Origin: Sinorhizobium sp. BG8
GTDB taxonomy: Bacteria; Pseudomonadota; Alphaproteobacteria; Rhizobiales; Rhizobiaceae
NCBI RefSeq assembly: GCF_016864555.1
Contig: NZ_CP044012.1
Location: forward strand, 554,501-618,500
Length of the DNA: 64,000 nucleotides
Direction of reading: 5' to 3'
Below the pieces are notes generated by a model, which was not told where the DNA came from, searched no databases, and saw only the letters and a list, made by a program, of their open reading frames with translations. The translations under genes were made by a program, and so were the position numbers. How positions within the stretch are numbered: the first letter of the stretch is position 1; each line of letters starts with the position of its first letter. Of the stretch, positions 1-8,436 are shown one piece after another.

Positions 1-568
1 CCGCGCAGGCGTTCTCGCGCTCGACAAACCCCTGGAACCGGCCCGCGCCGGAAACATACACCGTGTTCCTCTCGTTCAGGACATTGACGACATACATGCC
101 GTGAACGCACATCAGGCACATGGAGAGCACGTAGACCTTCGCCAGTGAAACGAGCTCGTCGAGGCTGCGCCCGCCGATCAGCACCAGAACGAAATAGTAT
201 GCAAAGAAATACTGTGCGCCGAACGCGATACCGCGAGAAGGGTCCGGTCCGATCATGCTGCTGACCGTGAGCCCGATCACCAGCATCGACAAGCCAAATG
301 TCCAGACTGCAGTGCTTACCTTCCCCAGAGGATGAATATTGATGCCGCCTCGAAGCGCCGCCAGCGCAAAGCAAAGCAAGAACAGGAAGTCACTCAGGGT
401 GAAATAGAAAAAATCGAGACGAAGAATATTCGCCGGAGAAGTGAAAACAGCCGCGCAAAGCAAAAAATGTTCAATAGTACTGGCAATACTATATTTTGAT
501 GGTTCGGCCCTTCCGTAGAAATTTCTACGGAATCCATCCCCGCGCATTACATGACCGGAAGCCTTCAT
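1..568 (-). CDS. O-antigen ligase/polymerase-like membrane protein, N-terminal part
   Basis: This is an open minus-strand reading frame that runs off the left edge of the window, so only about 189 N-terminal residues are visible. After a short basic N-terminus it shows several strongly hydrophobic segments, including FFYFTLSDFLFLLCFALAAL and YFFAYYFVLVLIGG. It then reads GRFQGFVERENACA, which resembles the G-R-x-x-G-x-x-x-x-x-N/E-N-x motif in the large periplasmic loop region of O-antigen ligase/Wzy-type polymerases. From family knowledge such proteins join or polymerise surface glycan repeat units in the inner membrane. The start is uncertain: an in-frame ATG at 568 has a weak TGGA upstream, a second ATG lies at 547, and the frame stays open further upstream. 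No glycan genes are visible, so the function is tentative. Confidence 0.6.
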   Translation of the reverse strand, partial: MKASGHVMRGDGFRRNFYGRAEPSKYSIASTIEHFLLCAAVFTSPANILRLDFFYFTLSDFLFLLCFALAALRGGINIHPLGKVSTAVWTFGLSMLVIGLTVSSMIGPDPSRGIAFGAQYFFAYYFVLVLIGGRSLDELVSLAKVYVLSMCLMCVHGMYVVNVLNERNTVYVSGAGRFQGFVERENACA

Positions 569-802
569 GGGATAGTTCCACGTTTGCGGGAAGAGTACGC
601 GAAAAAGATCGAAAATGAAATCCCGTGTACACGTTGCAGAGGGAACTTCGTGGGACGTTAGGGAGAAACAAGCATGCGCCACGATGGCCGACGAACGCGG
701 TTGCCACCTCGAACAGGGAAGGCGCGCTCATGGCAACATTTGCTGCTATGAGTGAAGCTATTCGGACGGCTGGGTCCCGCCCCTCGCCCTATAGTTCCCG
801 CC

Positions 803-830
803 CCATGGTCGGGGCGATGCCCGACCATGG
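803..830. terminator. Perfect 11-bp stem-loop downstream of the amine oxidase gene
   Basis: CCATGGTCGGG (803-813) pairs perfectly with CCCGACCATGG (820-830) around a 6-base loop. It lies 44 bases beyond the amine oxidase stop codon, in the 569-873 gap where I see no gene. No T-run follows on either strand, so it may be an mRNA 3' end stabiliser or a Rho-independent-like terminator without a U tract. Confidence 0.45.
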
Positions 831-873
831 TCTGCGGTCGTCGTGGTCAGTGCTTTCCCGTCGCGACAAAGCC

Positions 874-2859
874 TCAGGAGTGGCAGCAGGACTTCGAACT
901 GCCGTCGCCGGAAGGGTCGTCGCGATTGTCCCGGCTGTGGGCGTTCTTTTCCGGTGGCAGGTTCATCGCCACGTTGGACGAGAAGAAGCCGTTGGGCTTC
1001 AGGGTGAAGCCTGCATATTCGACAGGCATGATCGGGAAGTCTTCGGGCTTGCACACATGGGTATGGCCGAAGGAGTGCCAGAGGACAACGTCGGCATTTT
1101 CGATGGGCCGGTTCTGGCTCACATACTTCGGCAAGCCATCGCCACCCGCATGGACATTCGGGTAATCGCCGCTCGCATATTTTTCTGCCGGGTCGAAGGC
1201 CGTGACCCAGATGTGCTTGCGGGCAAATCCGCCGCGCTGGGAAACCGTCGAGTCCGGTTGGGCAAGCATCAGTGGTGACGGCATGACCACCACCTTATAG
1301 CCGGGCGCCTTGCCGACACTGTTCGTGGCATTCGGGTTACTCACCTTCCAGTAGCGTCCGGTCTCACCCTTGGCGATGGCCGGCGAGTCCAGTTCGCGCT
1401 TGAGTACGCGCGCCGTCGTGTCGAAGACGTTGCCATACGGATTGTCCTCGCCCCAGGGACGCGGCACGAACTCGTGCTCGCTCACGGTGTTACCGCCACC
1501 GTCGACGTCCATGTGCAGACGTGCGTTGAAAAAATGCTGGTGCGTCGGGCCGCCGAGATTGTCGTCAACCATGCCGCCCCAGCGATACGTCTCGCCGGGC
1601 GCCACGGCAGCAGTCTGGATGATGCCCGTCAGCTTCGCCTCCAGCTGGATGGTGCCGTCCTGATAGAGATACCAGTAGAAGCCGTAATCGTAGTTGCCGA
1701 CCGTGGCGAAGAAGGAAATCACCAGCCGGCGCGAGCGGCGCACCTCGAAGATGTCGTTGCGGAACTCATAGTGCTTCCAGAGGATGCCATAGTCCTCCTC
1801 ATGCATGCAGATGGCATTTTTCATGACGACGGGCTGACCGAGATCGTCGGCCGAGGGCACGTCAAAATAGTGTATGTGGCCGAGGCAGTCGCAGCCGAGC
1901 TCGAGGGAGTTTGCAAGCCGCCCGAGACCGTATTCGCCAGCGTCGAAGGCGCTCTTCCAGTAGTGGTTCGCGGTCGGATCGGCATAGGGCACCACCATTT
2001 CGGTGACGCTCGCGCGGAAGATCACCGGCCGGACCTTGCCCTGATCCTTGATGCCGAGCTCATGCAGCACGAGGCCCTCACGCGGCGTGAAGCCAACGCG
2101 GAAACTCCAGTTCTGCCACTCGACCTTCCATCCATCGACCGTGAAGCTCGGACCGTCCGGCTGGACGACATGGAGCGGCTTGACGTCCTTGCGGGTTTCC
2201 GGGAACGCTTCGCGCCCGTAGTTGCGCTTCTTCTTCGGTACCGGAATGACCTTCTCGTCGTCCACCAGGTCGACAACCGTGTTGGCGATCAGGTCGACTA
2301 CGGCGACGACACCCTCGATCGGATGGGCATAGCCGTTGTCACGAAGGTCCTCGCGCCAGTAGCTGACGGCCCGCACGATACGCCTGCCCTTCTCGAAATC
2401 CCGGCCGAAGTAGCCGGAGGAAAAGGGATCGATCTGGATGAGCGGTATATCCGCGTCGGTGATGCCGCGTTTCTTGACGGCGGCAATCCATCGGGGATCG
2501 GATTTCACCGTCTCTTCCACCCGCATGAACTCCTCGAGCATCACCGGTGGCTGGCCATAGGGAGCCTGATCGAGCGGAAGGCGGTCAAAGCTTGCGACCT
2601 TGCCGCTCTTGATGTCGACAATCGCCTCGCTGGTTTCCCCTGTCGCGACATCCAGCACGAGAAGGAAGGCAAGCCGCGGCAACGGGGTGCCATCGCGGAA
2701 GGCAGCGAGATCGGTCTTGGTCGGCTCTTCCAGGCGGATGATCGGGAAACGGCAGGTTGCGGCAAGTGCCCTCTCCTCCTGCAACAGCGCGACCGCAGCT
2801 GCGATTTCCGAAAGGCTCAGCGGGTCGAGCGGGTGGCTGGTGATGACAGTGGCGTCCAT
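874..2859 (-). CDS. tynA: Copper amine oxidase (primary-amine oxidase), 661 aa
   Basis: Oxidatively deaminates primary amines to aldehyde, ammonia and hydrogen peroxide using copper and topaquinone. The N-Y-D motif is present (N389-Y390-D391), with Y390 the topaquinone precursor. The putative catalytic base is D306 in SAFDAGEYG, and copper ligands H440 and H442 sit in THQHFF with H601 in GHTHVCKPEDFP. The spacing matches Arthrobacter phenylethylamine oxidase. There is no signal peptide, unlike E. coli TynA, so the enzyme is probably cytoplasmic. I chose the ATG at 2859 because AGGAAGGG lies 7 bases upstream; an in-frame start at 2934 lacks that support. It is third in an operon behind an APC permease and a small membrane protein. 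The natural amine is not readable from sequence; phenylethylamine, tyramine or similar is likely. Confidence 0.95.
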   Translation of the reverse strand: MDATVITSHPLDPLSLSEIAAAVALLQEERALAATCRFPIIRLEEPTKTDLAAFRDGTPLPRLAFLLVLDVATGETSEAIVDIKSGKVASFDRLPLDQAPYGQPPVMLEEFMRVEETVKSDPRWIAAVKKRGITDADIPLIQIDPFSSGYFGRDFEKGRRIVRAVSYWREDLRDNGYAHPIEGVVAVVDLIANTVVDLVDDEKVIPVPKKKRNYGREAFPETRKDVKPLHVVQPDGPSFTVDGWKVEWQNWSFRVGFTPREGLVLHELGIKDQGKVRPVIFRASVTEMVVPYADPTANHYWKSAFDAGEYGLGRLANSLELGCDCLGHIHYFDVPSADDLGQPVVMKNAICMHEEDYGILWKHYEFRNDIFEVRRSRRLVISFFATVGNYDYGFYWYLYQDGTIQLEAKLTGIIQTAAVAPGETYRWGGMVDDNLGGPTHQHFFNARLHMDVDGGGNTVSEHEFVPRPWGEDNPYGNVFDTTARVLKRELDSPAIAKGETGRYWKVSNPNATNSVGKAPGYKVVVMPSPLMLAQPDSTVSQRGGFARKHIWVTAFDPAEKYASGDYPNVHAGGDGLPKYVSQNRPIENADVVLWHSFGHTHVCKPEDFPIMPVEYAGFTLKPNGFFSSNVAMNLPPEKNAHSRDNRDDPSGDGSSKSCCHS

Positions 2860-2934
2860 GACGATACCCTTCCTGATGTTTGGAGAGCGACGCGCCGGCG
2901 GCGCGTCACTGTGATTGCGAAAAGCCTGCGTCAC

Positions 2935-3117
2935 TCAGGGTGCAGAAGCACTGGAGCAGATCTCTCCCGGGACCATTCCGCTCTCGCCGTGAATGCAGAG
3001 AAGAGAGCAGAGCAGGTGAGCCTCGGCGGCAGCCATGAGTACGGTCGCGGTCAACAGGCTGGCAAAGAGACCTGCGAGGAGCCGGTCCGAAAGGCCGGAG
3101 GTGGCGTAGGCGATCAT
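2935..3117 (-). CDS. Small single-span membrane protein coupled to the amine permease (60 aa)
   Basis: A 60-codon frame begins at an ATG that overlaps the permease stop in an ATGA arrangement (3114-3117), the classic layout for translational coupling. The product starts MIAYATSGLSDRLLAG and contains one hydrophobic stretch (LLAGLFASLLTATVLMAAAEA), followed by a Cys-containing tail with LLCSLLCIHGE and ending ICSSASAP. It resembles no family I recognise. It lies between the permease and the amine oxidase with a 75-base gap to the latter. A role as a permease accessory subunit is inference from position alone. It may be too short for routine annotation; conservation in relatives would decide whether it is real. 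Confidence 0.55.
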   Translation of the reverse strand: MIAYATSGLSDRLLAGLFASLLTATVLMAAAEAHLLCSLLCIHGESGMVPGEICSSASAP

Positions 3118-4559
3118 TCGAACACCTTTCCGAGGGATGCATAGAGTTCTGGCTGGCTCTTGCTGAGCTGGACGGCAAAGGCGGCGCCGAGGAACCCGAC
3201 AAGCGCCATGAGGTAGGGGAACGATGCGACGATCGGGCTGTCGCTTCCGGAAAGGAGCGAAAGGTTGGAGATGACAAGCCAGAGCGAACCGACAAGTCCA
3301 AGCAGCCCCAGAGCCGGCGCGATCGTCGTCGTCCAGACGCCGTGGCCGGTGGCGTTCCTGCGAAAGAACAGGATCACCGCAACCGACACCAGGGCCTGCA
3401 CCGCGAGAATGCCGATGACAGCAAGGGCCGACATCCAGGAGAAGACGACGGCGTAGGGATCCGCACCGCCGACAACAAAGCCGAGCAGGATAAGGGCCGC
3501 AGTCGCGCTCTGGGCGATACCCGCCACATGAGGAGAACCATGCTTTGCATGCACCTTGCCCAGTGCCCTCAGGACGAGACCTTCGCGGCCAAGCGCGAAG
3601 AAGTAGCGGTTGATGGTATTGTGGAAAGACAGCACGCAGGCAAACAGGCTGGTGATCAGCAGCACGTTCATGACATCCACCGACCATGCACCAAGCACAG
3701 CGCCCGCCGCATTGAAGTAGAAGGTCTCGAGCCCACTCTCGGCCGTCTTCTGAACGGCGGACGGACCGTAGAACTGCACGATCGCCCAGGTGGAGAAGGC
3801 ATAGAACAGGGTGATCAGCATCACGGCGACATAGGTTGCACGCGGGATGGTCTTTTCCGGATTCTCAGCCTCTTCGGCAAAGATCGCGGTCGCTTCGAAG
3901 CCGATGAACGAGCCGATGACGAAGACCAGAGCCACGCCGAGGCCGGGCGCCAAAACCGCGGCAGGCGTGAAGGACGTTGCCGTAAAGCCCTCCGGTCCGC
4001 CGCCGGTAAACAGGATGCCGAGATCGAGCAGCAACAGGATGAGAATTTCGGCGATCATGCAGACCCCGAGAATTGCGCCGCTGAAGGAAATGTTGCGCTG
4101 CCCGCAGATGAGCACCACGACGAGTGCTGCGAACGACCAGACCCACCATGGAAACGCGAGGCCGAGGGGCTCGACCGCGCCTGCCATGAAGACGCCGAAT
4201 AGGGCGTAGACTGCAATCTGGACGGCATTGTAGGTGACGAGCGCCATCAGTGCGCCGCCGACACCGGCAGGTTTGCCAATGCCCTGCGTGATGTAGGTGT
4301 AGAACGCCCCTGCCCCACCGACGTGGCGGCTCATGGCCGTGAAACCAACGGAAAACAAGAGATAGAGTATGCCGGCCAGCACGAATGCGCCGGGAACTCC
4401 GGCGCCGTTACCGAAGGCGAAGGCGGCGGGAGAAGCACCGACCACGGCCGTCAGCGGTGCGGCTGCGGCGACCACGAAGAAGACGATATGGGCGAGACCA
4501 ACGGAATTCTTGGCCAAACGCTCGGGCGGCGCGGCCGGCATGCTTTCTTCGTATGACAT
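3114..4559 (-). CDS. APC-superfamily amino acid/amine permease, 481 aa
   Basis: An inner-membrane secondary transporter with about 12 hydrophobic helices. It opens with a polar N-terminus followed by the first APC helix, VFFVVAAAAPLTAVVG, and later GGAGAFYTYITQGIGKPAG, which resembles the consensus substrate/ion-binding helix of the amino acid-polyamine-organocation superfamily. An unwound-helix region follows at GFEATAIFAEEAENPEKTIPRA. I chose the ATG at 4559 (MSYEESM) because AAGAGGGG precedes it closely; an in-frame start at 4589 is less likely. It is the first gene of the amine oxidase operon and divergent from an AraC regulator. Amine or ethanolamine import fits the flanking amine oxidase and EutBC genes, but the exact substrate is inferred. 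Confidence 0.88.
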   Translation of the reverse strand: MSYEESMPAAPPERLAKNSVGLAHIVFFVVAAAAPLTAVVGASPAAFAFGNGAGVPGAFVLAGILYLLFSVGFTAMSRHVGGAGAFYTYITQGIGKPAGVGGALMALVTYNAVQIAVYALFGVFMAGAVEPLGLAFPWWVWSFAALVVVLICGQRNISFSGAILGVCMIAEILILLLLDLGILFTGGGPEGFTATSFTPAAVLAPGLGVALVFVIGSFIGFEATAIFAEEAENPEKTIPRATYVAVMLITLFYAFSTWAIVQFYGPSAVQKTAESGLETFYFNAAGAVLGAWSVDVMNVLLITSLFACVLSFHNTINRYFFALGREGLVLRALGKVHAKHGSPHVAGIAQSATAALILLGFVVGGADPYAVVFSWMSALAVIGILAVQALVSVAVILFFRRNATGHGVWTTTIAPALGLLGLVGSLWLVISNLSLLSGSDSPIVASFPYLMALVGFLGAAFAVQLSKSQPELYASLGKVFE

Positions 4560-4687
4560 GGGAACCCCTCTTTTCGTTCTGATTGGCAATCGTCAAAAAA
4601 GGTAATTCCGTCAGGCTGGCCCCAAAATTGCACGATGCGCCAATGTTTCGATAATTCGCGCCACGGGATTTCCCGGAGACTTCGAAA
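4560..4687. promoter_or_regulatory. Divergent promoter region, permease operon / AraC regulator
   Basis: This 128-base stretch separates the start codons of the APC permease and the AraC-family regulator and must hold both promoters. The AraC gene has CCCGGAG eight bases before its ATG. No clean inverted or direct repeat stands out as an operator. Confidence 0.5.
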
Positions 4688-5704
4688 ATGGCAGCTGCCC
4701 CGCATTTCATCAGCCGCATGCCCGCGTTTGCTTCAATTCGCGCCTCAGTGCTGGCTCCGCTGGTACAACAAATCGACAAGAAGACAGGAAAAGCGGATCT
4801 GCTGCTGGCCGGGCACGGCATTTTGCGCTCCCAGTTGGAAGATCCTTATGCCGTTGTCCCGATGGGCCGCTATGTTGCGCTGTTCGAGGAGGCCGCGCTC
4901 CTCATCGGCGAGCCCACGTTCGGGGCACGCATGGGCACGGCCTTCAAGCCCGCCGACATCGGCCCGATCGGTATGCTGTTCTCGCTCTCTCCGACCATTC
5001 GCCACGCCTTCGAGAGGATGTCGAAATACGTCAATTCAGTGCAGGGCGCTACGAGCTCGGGCCTGTTCGAGGAGGATGGCGATCTCGTCTGGAACTACCG
5101 GGTTGTCGATCCTGCAATGTGGCCGCGCCGGCAGGACAGCGAATATTCGCTGGCTGCCTCCTGCCAGCTGGTTCGGTCGTGCTTTGCCAATGGCTGGCGT
5201 CCGCTAGAGGTCCATTTCGAGCACCAGCCGCCGCGCGATCCGCTGCCGCTCGAGCGGATCTTCCGGGCGCCCGTGCTGTTCGGGCAGTCGGGCAACCGCA
5301 TCGTCATCAGCAAGGCTGACGCAGACAAGATCTACCGGCAGGAGGACAGGAGCCTCACCACCATTCTGGAGCGGCATATCGCCGATCTTGTCGGAGAAAC
5401 CGATTTCGACCCTACGGTTGCGCAAAAAGTGCGCGCGCTCATCGGCATCTATCTGGGCCACAGGCCGATCACGGTGGTGACCATCGCCAAGGAGCTCGGC
5501 CTGTCACCGCGCACTCTCCAGCGCCGCCTGGCGGATGAAGGCATTTCGTTGCGGTCGCTGATGCGGGAGCATCGCCTGTCGCTTGCCGCCCTGCACCTCG
5601 CAAACGACGTCAAGAAAGCCCGCATAGCCGATGCCCTTGGCTATGCGGATTCGACGGTTCTATGGCGAGCCCACCGGTCCTGGAACCGGCGGCAGGGCAA
5701 GTAG
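4688..5704 (+). CDS. AraC-family transcriptional regulator with arabinose-binding-type N-domain, 338 aa
   Basis: The long N-terminal region (about residues 20-210, with LLLAGHGILRSQLEDPYAVVP and YVALFEEAALLIGEPTFGARMG) matches the Arabinose_bd-type sensor domain (PF12625-like). The C-terminal AraC helix-turn-helix is visible at VTIAKELGLSPRTLQRRLADEG and IADALGYADSTVLWRAHRSW. It is divergent from the permease/amine oxidase operon and convergent with eutC, so it is the likely activator of amine or ethanolamine use. The C-terminus is odd: after RSW the protein ends NRRQGK and lacks the usual WTGxSPxxYR tail. Reading one base out after the Trp codon gives WTGGRASRA, so a single-base frameshift near 5687 is possible. 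The family call is secure; the inducer is unknown. Confidence 0.9.
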   Translation: MAAAPHFISRMPAFASIRASVLAPLVQQIDKKTGKADLLLAGHGILRSQLEDPYAVVPMGRYVALFEEAALLIGEPTFGARMGTAFKPADIGPIGMLFSLSPTIRHAFERMSKYVNSVQGATSSGLFEEDGDLVWNYRVVDPAMWPRRQDSEYSLAASCQLVRSCFANGWRPLEVHFEHQPPRDPLPLERIFRAPVLFGQSGNRIVISKADADKIYRQEDRSLTTILERHIADLVGETDFDPTVAQKVRALIGIYLGHRPITVVTIAKELGLSPRTLQRRLADEGISLRSLMREHRLSLAALHLANDVKKARIADALGYADSTVLWRAHRSWNRRQGK

Positions 5705-5730
5705 AGCACTTCCGACGGGGTCCACAGGTC

Positions 5731-6489
5731 TTATGGGGCAAGTCGTCCCACTGCTTCCTTCAGGCCGACACCGCTGATGCCGGCTCTCATCATGTCTGTC
5801 ACCAGCCCGACGATGGTTTCGGCAGCCGCCTCGACCGACAGTCCGCCCTCACGAATGTTCGACACGCAATTGCGTCGCGAGTCCGGTGTTCCGGCACGAG
5901 GAGTATGCGTGAGATAGGCACCGAGGCTATCTGCGGCAGAGAGGCCCGGCCGTTCCCCGATCAGCATGATTGCGACCCTTGCATCAAGTGCTTCTCCGAC
6001 GGGATCGGCAAGCGCGACACGGGCCTGGCTGGCGATAACGACCGGGCCGACCGAAAGCCCGAGGGCCATCAGGCGCTCGACAAGGGAGCGCACGAGGGGG
6101 GCGGCGTTGATGTCGACGGCACTCGATGAGAGACCGTCCGCGATGACGACGACGACATCGAAACCGTTTGCCGAAGCCAAAAGCTTCTCGGTCGATGCCG
6201 GTGACAGCTTTCTGCCGAGATCGGGTCTACGGACATAGCTGCTGCGGTCTTCCGCCTGGCTCTCGACATCGATAACTGCAATCGGCAGGCCCTCGAGCCC
6301 CCGGCGCAACCGGGCATGATCGACCGTGGACCAGACAGCCTCCCGCGCACGCGCGTGATCGAGAAGGAAGGCCTGAGCGGCCCGCGTGGGCGTGCCCGCA
6401 CCGAACCGCCCGAGCGCCACGCGCGCGTCCGTCATTTCCTTCAGGTCCGCCACACTTGCAGCGCGTTTCTTCACAAGACTATCGGCCAT
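5731..6489 (-). CDS. eutC: Ethanolamine ammonia-lyase small subunit EutC, 252 aa
   Basis: The small subunit of the adenosylcobalamin-dependent lyase that converts ethanolamine to acetaldehyde and ammonia. Family signatures are visible: DARVALGRFGAGTPTRAAQAFLLDHARAREAVW near the N-terminus, KLSPASTEKLLA, and the C-terminal LTHTPRAGTPDSRRNCVSNIREGGL region. The length is normal for EutC. It starts one base after the eutB stop codon, so the two subunits are co-translated. No ethanolamine microcompartment shell genes, eutA reactivase or aldehyde dehydrogenase are in the window, so this is the compact, shell-free type found in many proteobacteria. Confidence 0.96.
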   Translation of the reverse strand: MADSLVKKRAASVADLKEMTDARVALGRFGAGTPTRAAQAFLLDHARAREAVWSTVDHARLRRGLEGLPIAVIDVESQAEDRSSYVRRPDLGRKLSPASTEKLLASANGFDVVVVIADGLSSSAVDINAAPLVRSLVERLMALGLSVGPVVIASQARVALADPVGEALDARVAIMLIGERPGLSAADSLGAYLTHTPRAGTPDSRRNCVSNIREGGLSVEAAAETIVGLVTDMMRAGISGVGLKEAVGRLAP

Positions 6490-6490
6490 G

Positions 6491-7882
6491 TCATGCTCCG
6501 ACGAGGTTTGAATGGGAAAGGTAGTCCGTGAGCATCGCCGGCGCCCCCACCAGCGCTCCGGCCGCGTCGGTCAGGCCGACTTCCCTCAGCCAGCGTTCGA
6601 ATTCCGGCGCAGGCGGGCGGTTCAAGGTCTCGCGGCAGTAGATGGCGTCATGGTGGGCGAGTGACTGATAGTTCAGCATGATGTCGTCGGCGCCCGGAAC
6701 CGTGATCACGAAATTGACATTCGCGGCACACAGAAGCGTCAGCAGGGTGTCCATGTCCTCCTGGTCGGCATCCGCATGGTTGGTGTAGCAGACATCCACC
6801 CCCATCGGCAGGCCGAGCAGCTTGCCGCAGAAATGGTCCTCGAGTCCCGCCCGGATGATCTGTTTCCCGTTGAACAGGTATTCGGGGCCGATGAAGCCGA
6901 CGACGGTATTGACGAGCAGCGGGTCGAACTCGCGCGCGACCGAGTAGGCCCTCACCTCCATCGTCTGCTGGTCGACGCCAAAATGCGCGTCTGCTGACAG
7001 TGCCGCGCCCTGTCCGGTCTCGAAATACATCACATTTGCGCCAGGCATGCCGCGCTTCAGCGAGCGGCCGGCGTCGTAGGCCTCCCGCAGGACAGAGAGA
7101 TCAATGCCGAAGCCCGCATTGGCTTTCTGCGACCCCGCCACGGACTGGAATACCAGATCGACGGGCGCTCCCGCCCCGATCGCCGAGATCGCAGTGGTCA
7201 CGTGACCAAGGCAGCAGGTCTGGGTCGGGATCGCAAGCCGTTCGCGCAACTCGTCTAGGAGTGACACGATGCGTACATAGTCCTCGACGCTATCGGTTGC
7301 CGGGTTGACACCGATCACGGCGTCGCCCGATCCCATCAGCAATCCATCAATCGCGGAGGCTGCGATGCCCCGGCTGTCGTCGGTCGGATGGTTCGGCTGA
7401 TTGCGGGTGGACAGCCTGCCACTGAGGCCGATCGTATTGCGGAAGCGGGTAACCACCTCCCGTTTGGCCGCGACCGAAATAAGGTCCTGCAGGCGCATGA
7501 TCTTCGAGACGGCAGCGACCATTTCCGGTGTCAGGCCATAGGTGACCGCCTCGAGTTCACGCTGGCCCGTTCCCGGCTTGAGCAGCCACTCCCGGAACTC
7601 TCCCACCGTCAATGACGAGATGGGGCTGAACGCGGAGAGATCGTGCTGCTCGGCGATCAGCCGCGACACCTCGTCCGTCTCCGAGGGGATCACCTCCTCG
7701 GAGAGAAAGGTCTTGAGGGGGAGGTCCGCCAGCGCCATCTGCGCAGCCAGCCGCTCGACCGGTCCCTCGGCAGCAATTCCGGCCAACTGGTCTCCCGATC
7801 TCTCGGGCGTGGCTTTGGCGAGCAGGTCCTTGAGGTCCTCGAAGCGGAAGACCGTATGTTCGATTGTCGTGCTGTAGGGCAT
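6491..7882 (-). CDS. eutB: Ethanolamine ammonia-lyase large subunit EutB, 463 aa
   Basis: The catalytic (alphabeta)8-barrel subunit that binds ethanolamine and, with EutC, adenosylcobalamin. Recognisable family segments include ERLAAQMALADLPLKTFL near residue 50, LSGRLSTRNQPNHPTDDSRG, the FQSVAGSQKANAGFGIDL region, MYFETGQGAALSADAHFGVDQQT, and CYTNHADADQEDMDTLLTLL. The length matches the family (about 453-464). The start at 7882 (MPYSTTIEHTVFRFEDL) agrees with homologues, though the upstream ATTCTGCCTCCC is a poor ribosome-binding site. I looked upstream for a cobalamin riboswitch and saw no convincing B12-box. Regulation is probably by the AraC regulator at 4688-5704, on inference from position. 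Confidence 0.97.
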   Translation of the reverse strand: MPYSTTIEHTVFRFEDLKDLLAKATPERSGDQLAGIAAEGPVERLAAQMALADLPLKTFLSEEVIPSETDEVSRLIAEQHDLSAFSPISSLTVGEFREWLLKPGTGQRELEAVTYGLTPEMVAAVSKIMRLQDLISVAAKREVVTRFRNTIGLSGRLSTRNQPNHPTDDSRGIAASAIDGLLMGSGDAVIGVNPATDSVEDYVRIVSLLDELRERLAIPTQTCCLGHVTTAISAIGAGAPVDLVFQSVAGSQKANAGFGIDLSVLREAYDAGRSLKRGMPGANVMYFETGQGAALSADAHFGVDQQTMEVRAYSVAREFDPLLVNTVVGFIGPEYLFNGKQIIRAGLEDHFCGKLLGLPMGVDVCYTNHADADQEDMDTLLTLLCAANVNFVITVPGADDIMLNYQSLAHHDAIYCRETLNRPPAPEFERWLREVGLTDAAGALVGAPAMLTDYLSHSNLVGA

Positions 7883-7981
7883 GGGAGGCAGAATCTATCG
7901 GTTGAGGAGAGCCAGGGGCTTCGGGTGAAGCCAAGTGTGTGGCCGAGGCCGCACCCCACTCTCCGAGTGAATCGTCGGTTC

Positions 7982-8173
7982 CTATTCCTCCCAATCGGCG
8001 ATGCAGCCTCCCGCGCTTCGCATCACCGGCACCAGTGCTTTGTAATCGTACGGCTGAACTCCTGTTTCAAGCACAATGTCGCAGTCATCGGAGGAGAGCA
8101 ATCCGCAGATATAGCAATTCCCGCCGAACCGACGCAGCTGTGAGACTGTAGACCGCCGCTTGAGCGCGGCCAT
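7982..8173 (-). pseudogene. Decayed fragment of a HisN/inositol-monophosphatase-family phosphatase
   Basis: A 63-codon minus-strand frame reads like the C-terminal third of histidinol-phosphatase HisN and related inositol monophosphatases. It has RRFGGNCYICGLL, then a DIVLET segment, then GVQPYDYKALVPV and AGGCIADWEE, matching the family pattern G-x-C-x-Y ... D-x-V-x-E-x-x-L-x-P-Y-D-x-x-A-L-x-P-x-x-x-x-A-G-G-x-x-x-D-W. It stops directly after DW, where intact enzymes continue for some 20 residues. The upstream metal-binding motifs (GEE, DPLDGT) are missing: the 8174-8436 flank shows no matching frame. It is best read as a gene remnant, not a functional protein. The rest of the 7883-8436 gap holds nothing else I can identify. 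Confidence 0.65.
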
Positions 8174-8436
8174 TCCCTCTCAACGGAGATTGTCGGAAGA
8201 GCCACCTGGAAACGTGCTTGAGGTGAGACTGCCTTGTCTTGTCAGGCGCGCCCGTCGACGTCATAGAGGCGACGGCGAGGCGGCCTTGCATCAGACATTG
8301 CTCGATCTTGCGCGCAAGGTTTCCCGCTCGCCAACCGGAGTTGTTGCGGCGACTGCGTTCTTCGGTCGTTGATTCGCCTATAGACGGACGCTTTGGACCT
8401 GCCAGACCGGACGGCATTCAACCGCCCGGGCTAGTT

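Noticed and set aside
1474-3144. Long open plus-strand frame (556 codons) over the amine oxidase gene
   Set aside because: It runs antisense over the conserved copper amine oxidase and its product matches no family; GC-rich third positions keep the opposite strand open.
7883-8436. Cobalamin riboswitch upstream of eutB
   Set aside because: Expected because EutBC needs adenosylcobalamin, but I found no convincing B12-box or the conserved core hairpins; part of the region reads as a HisN fragment instead.
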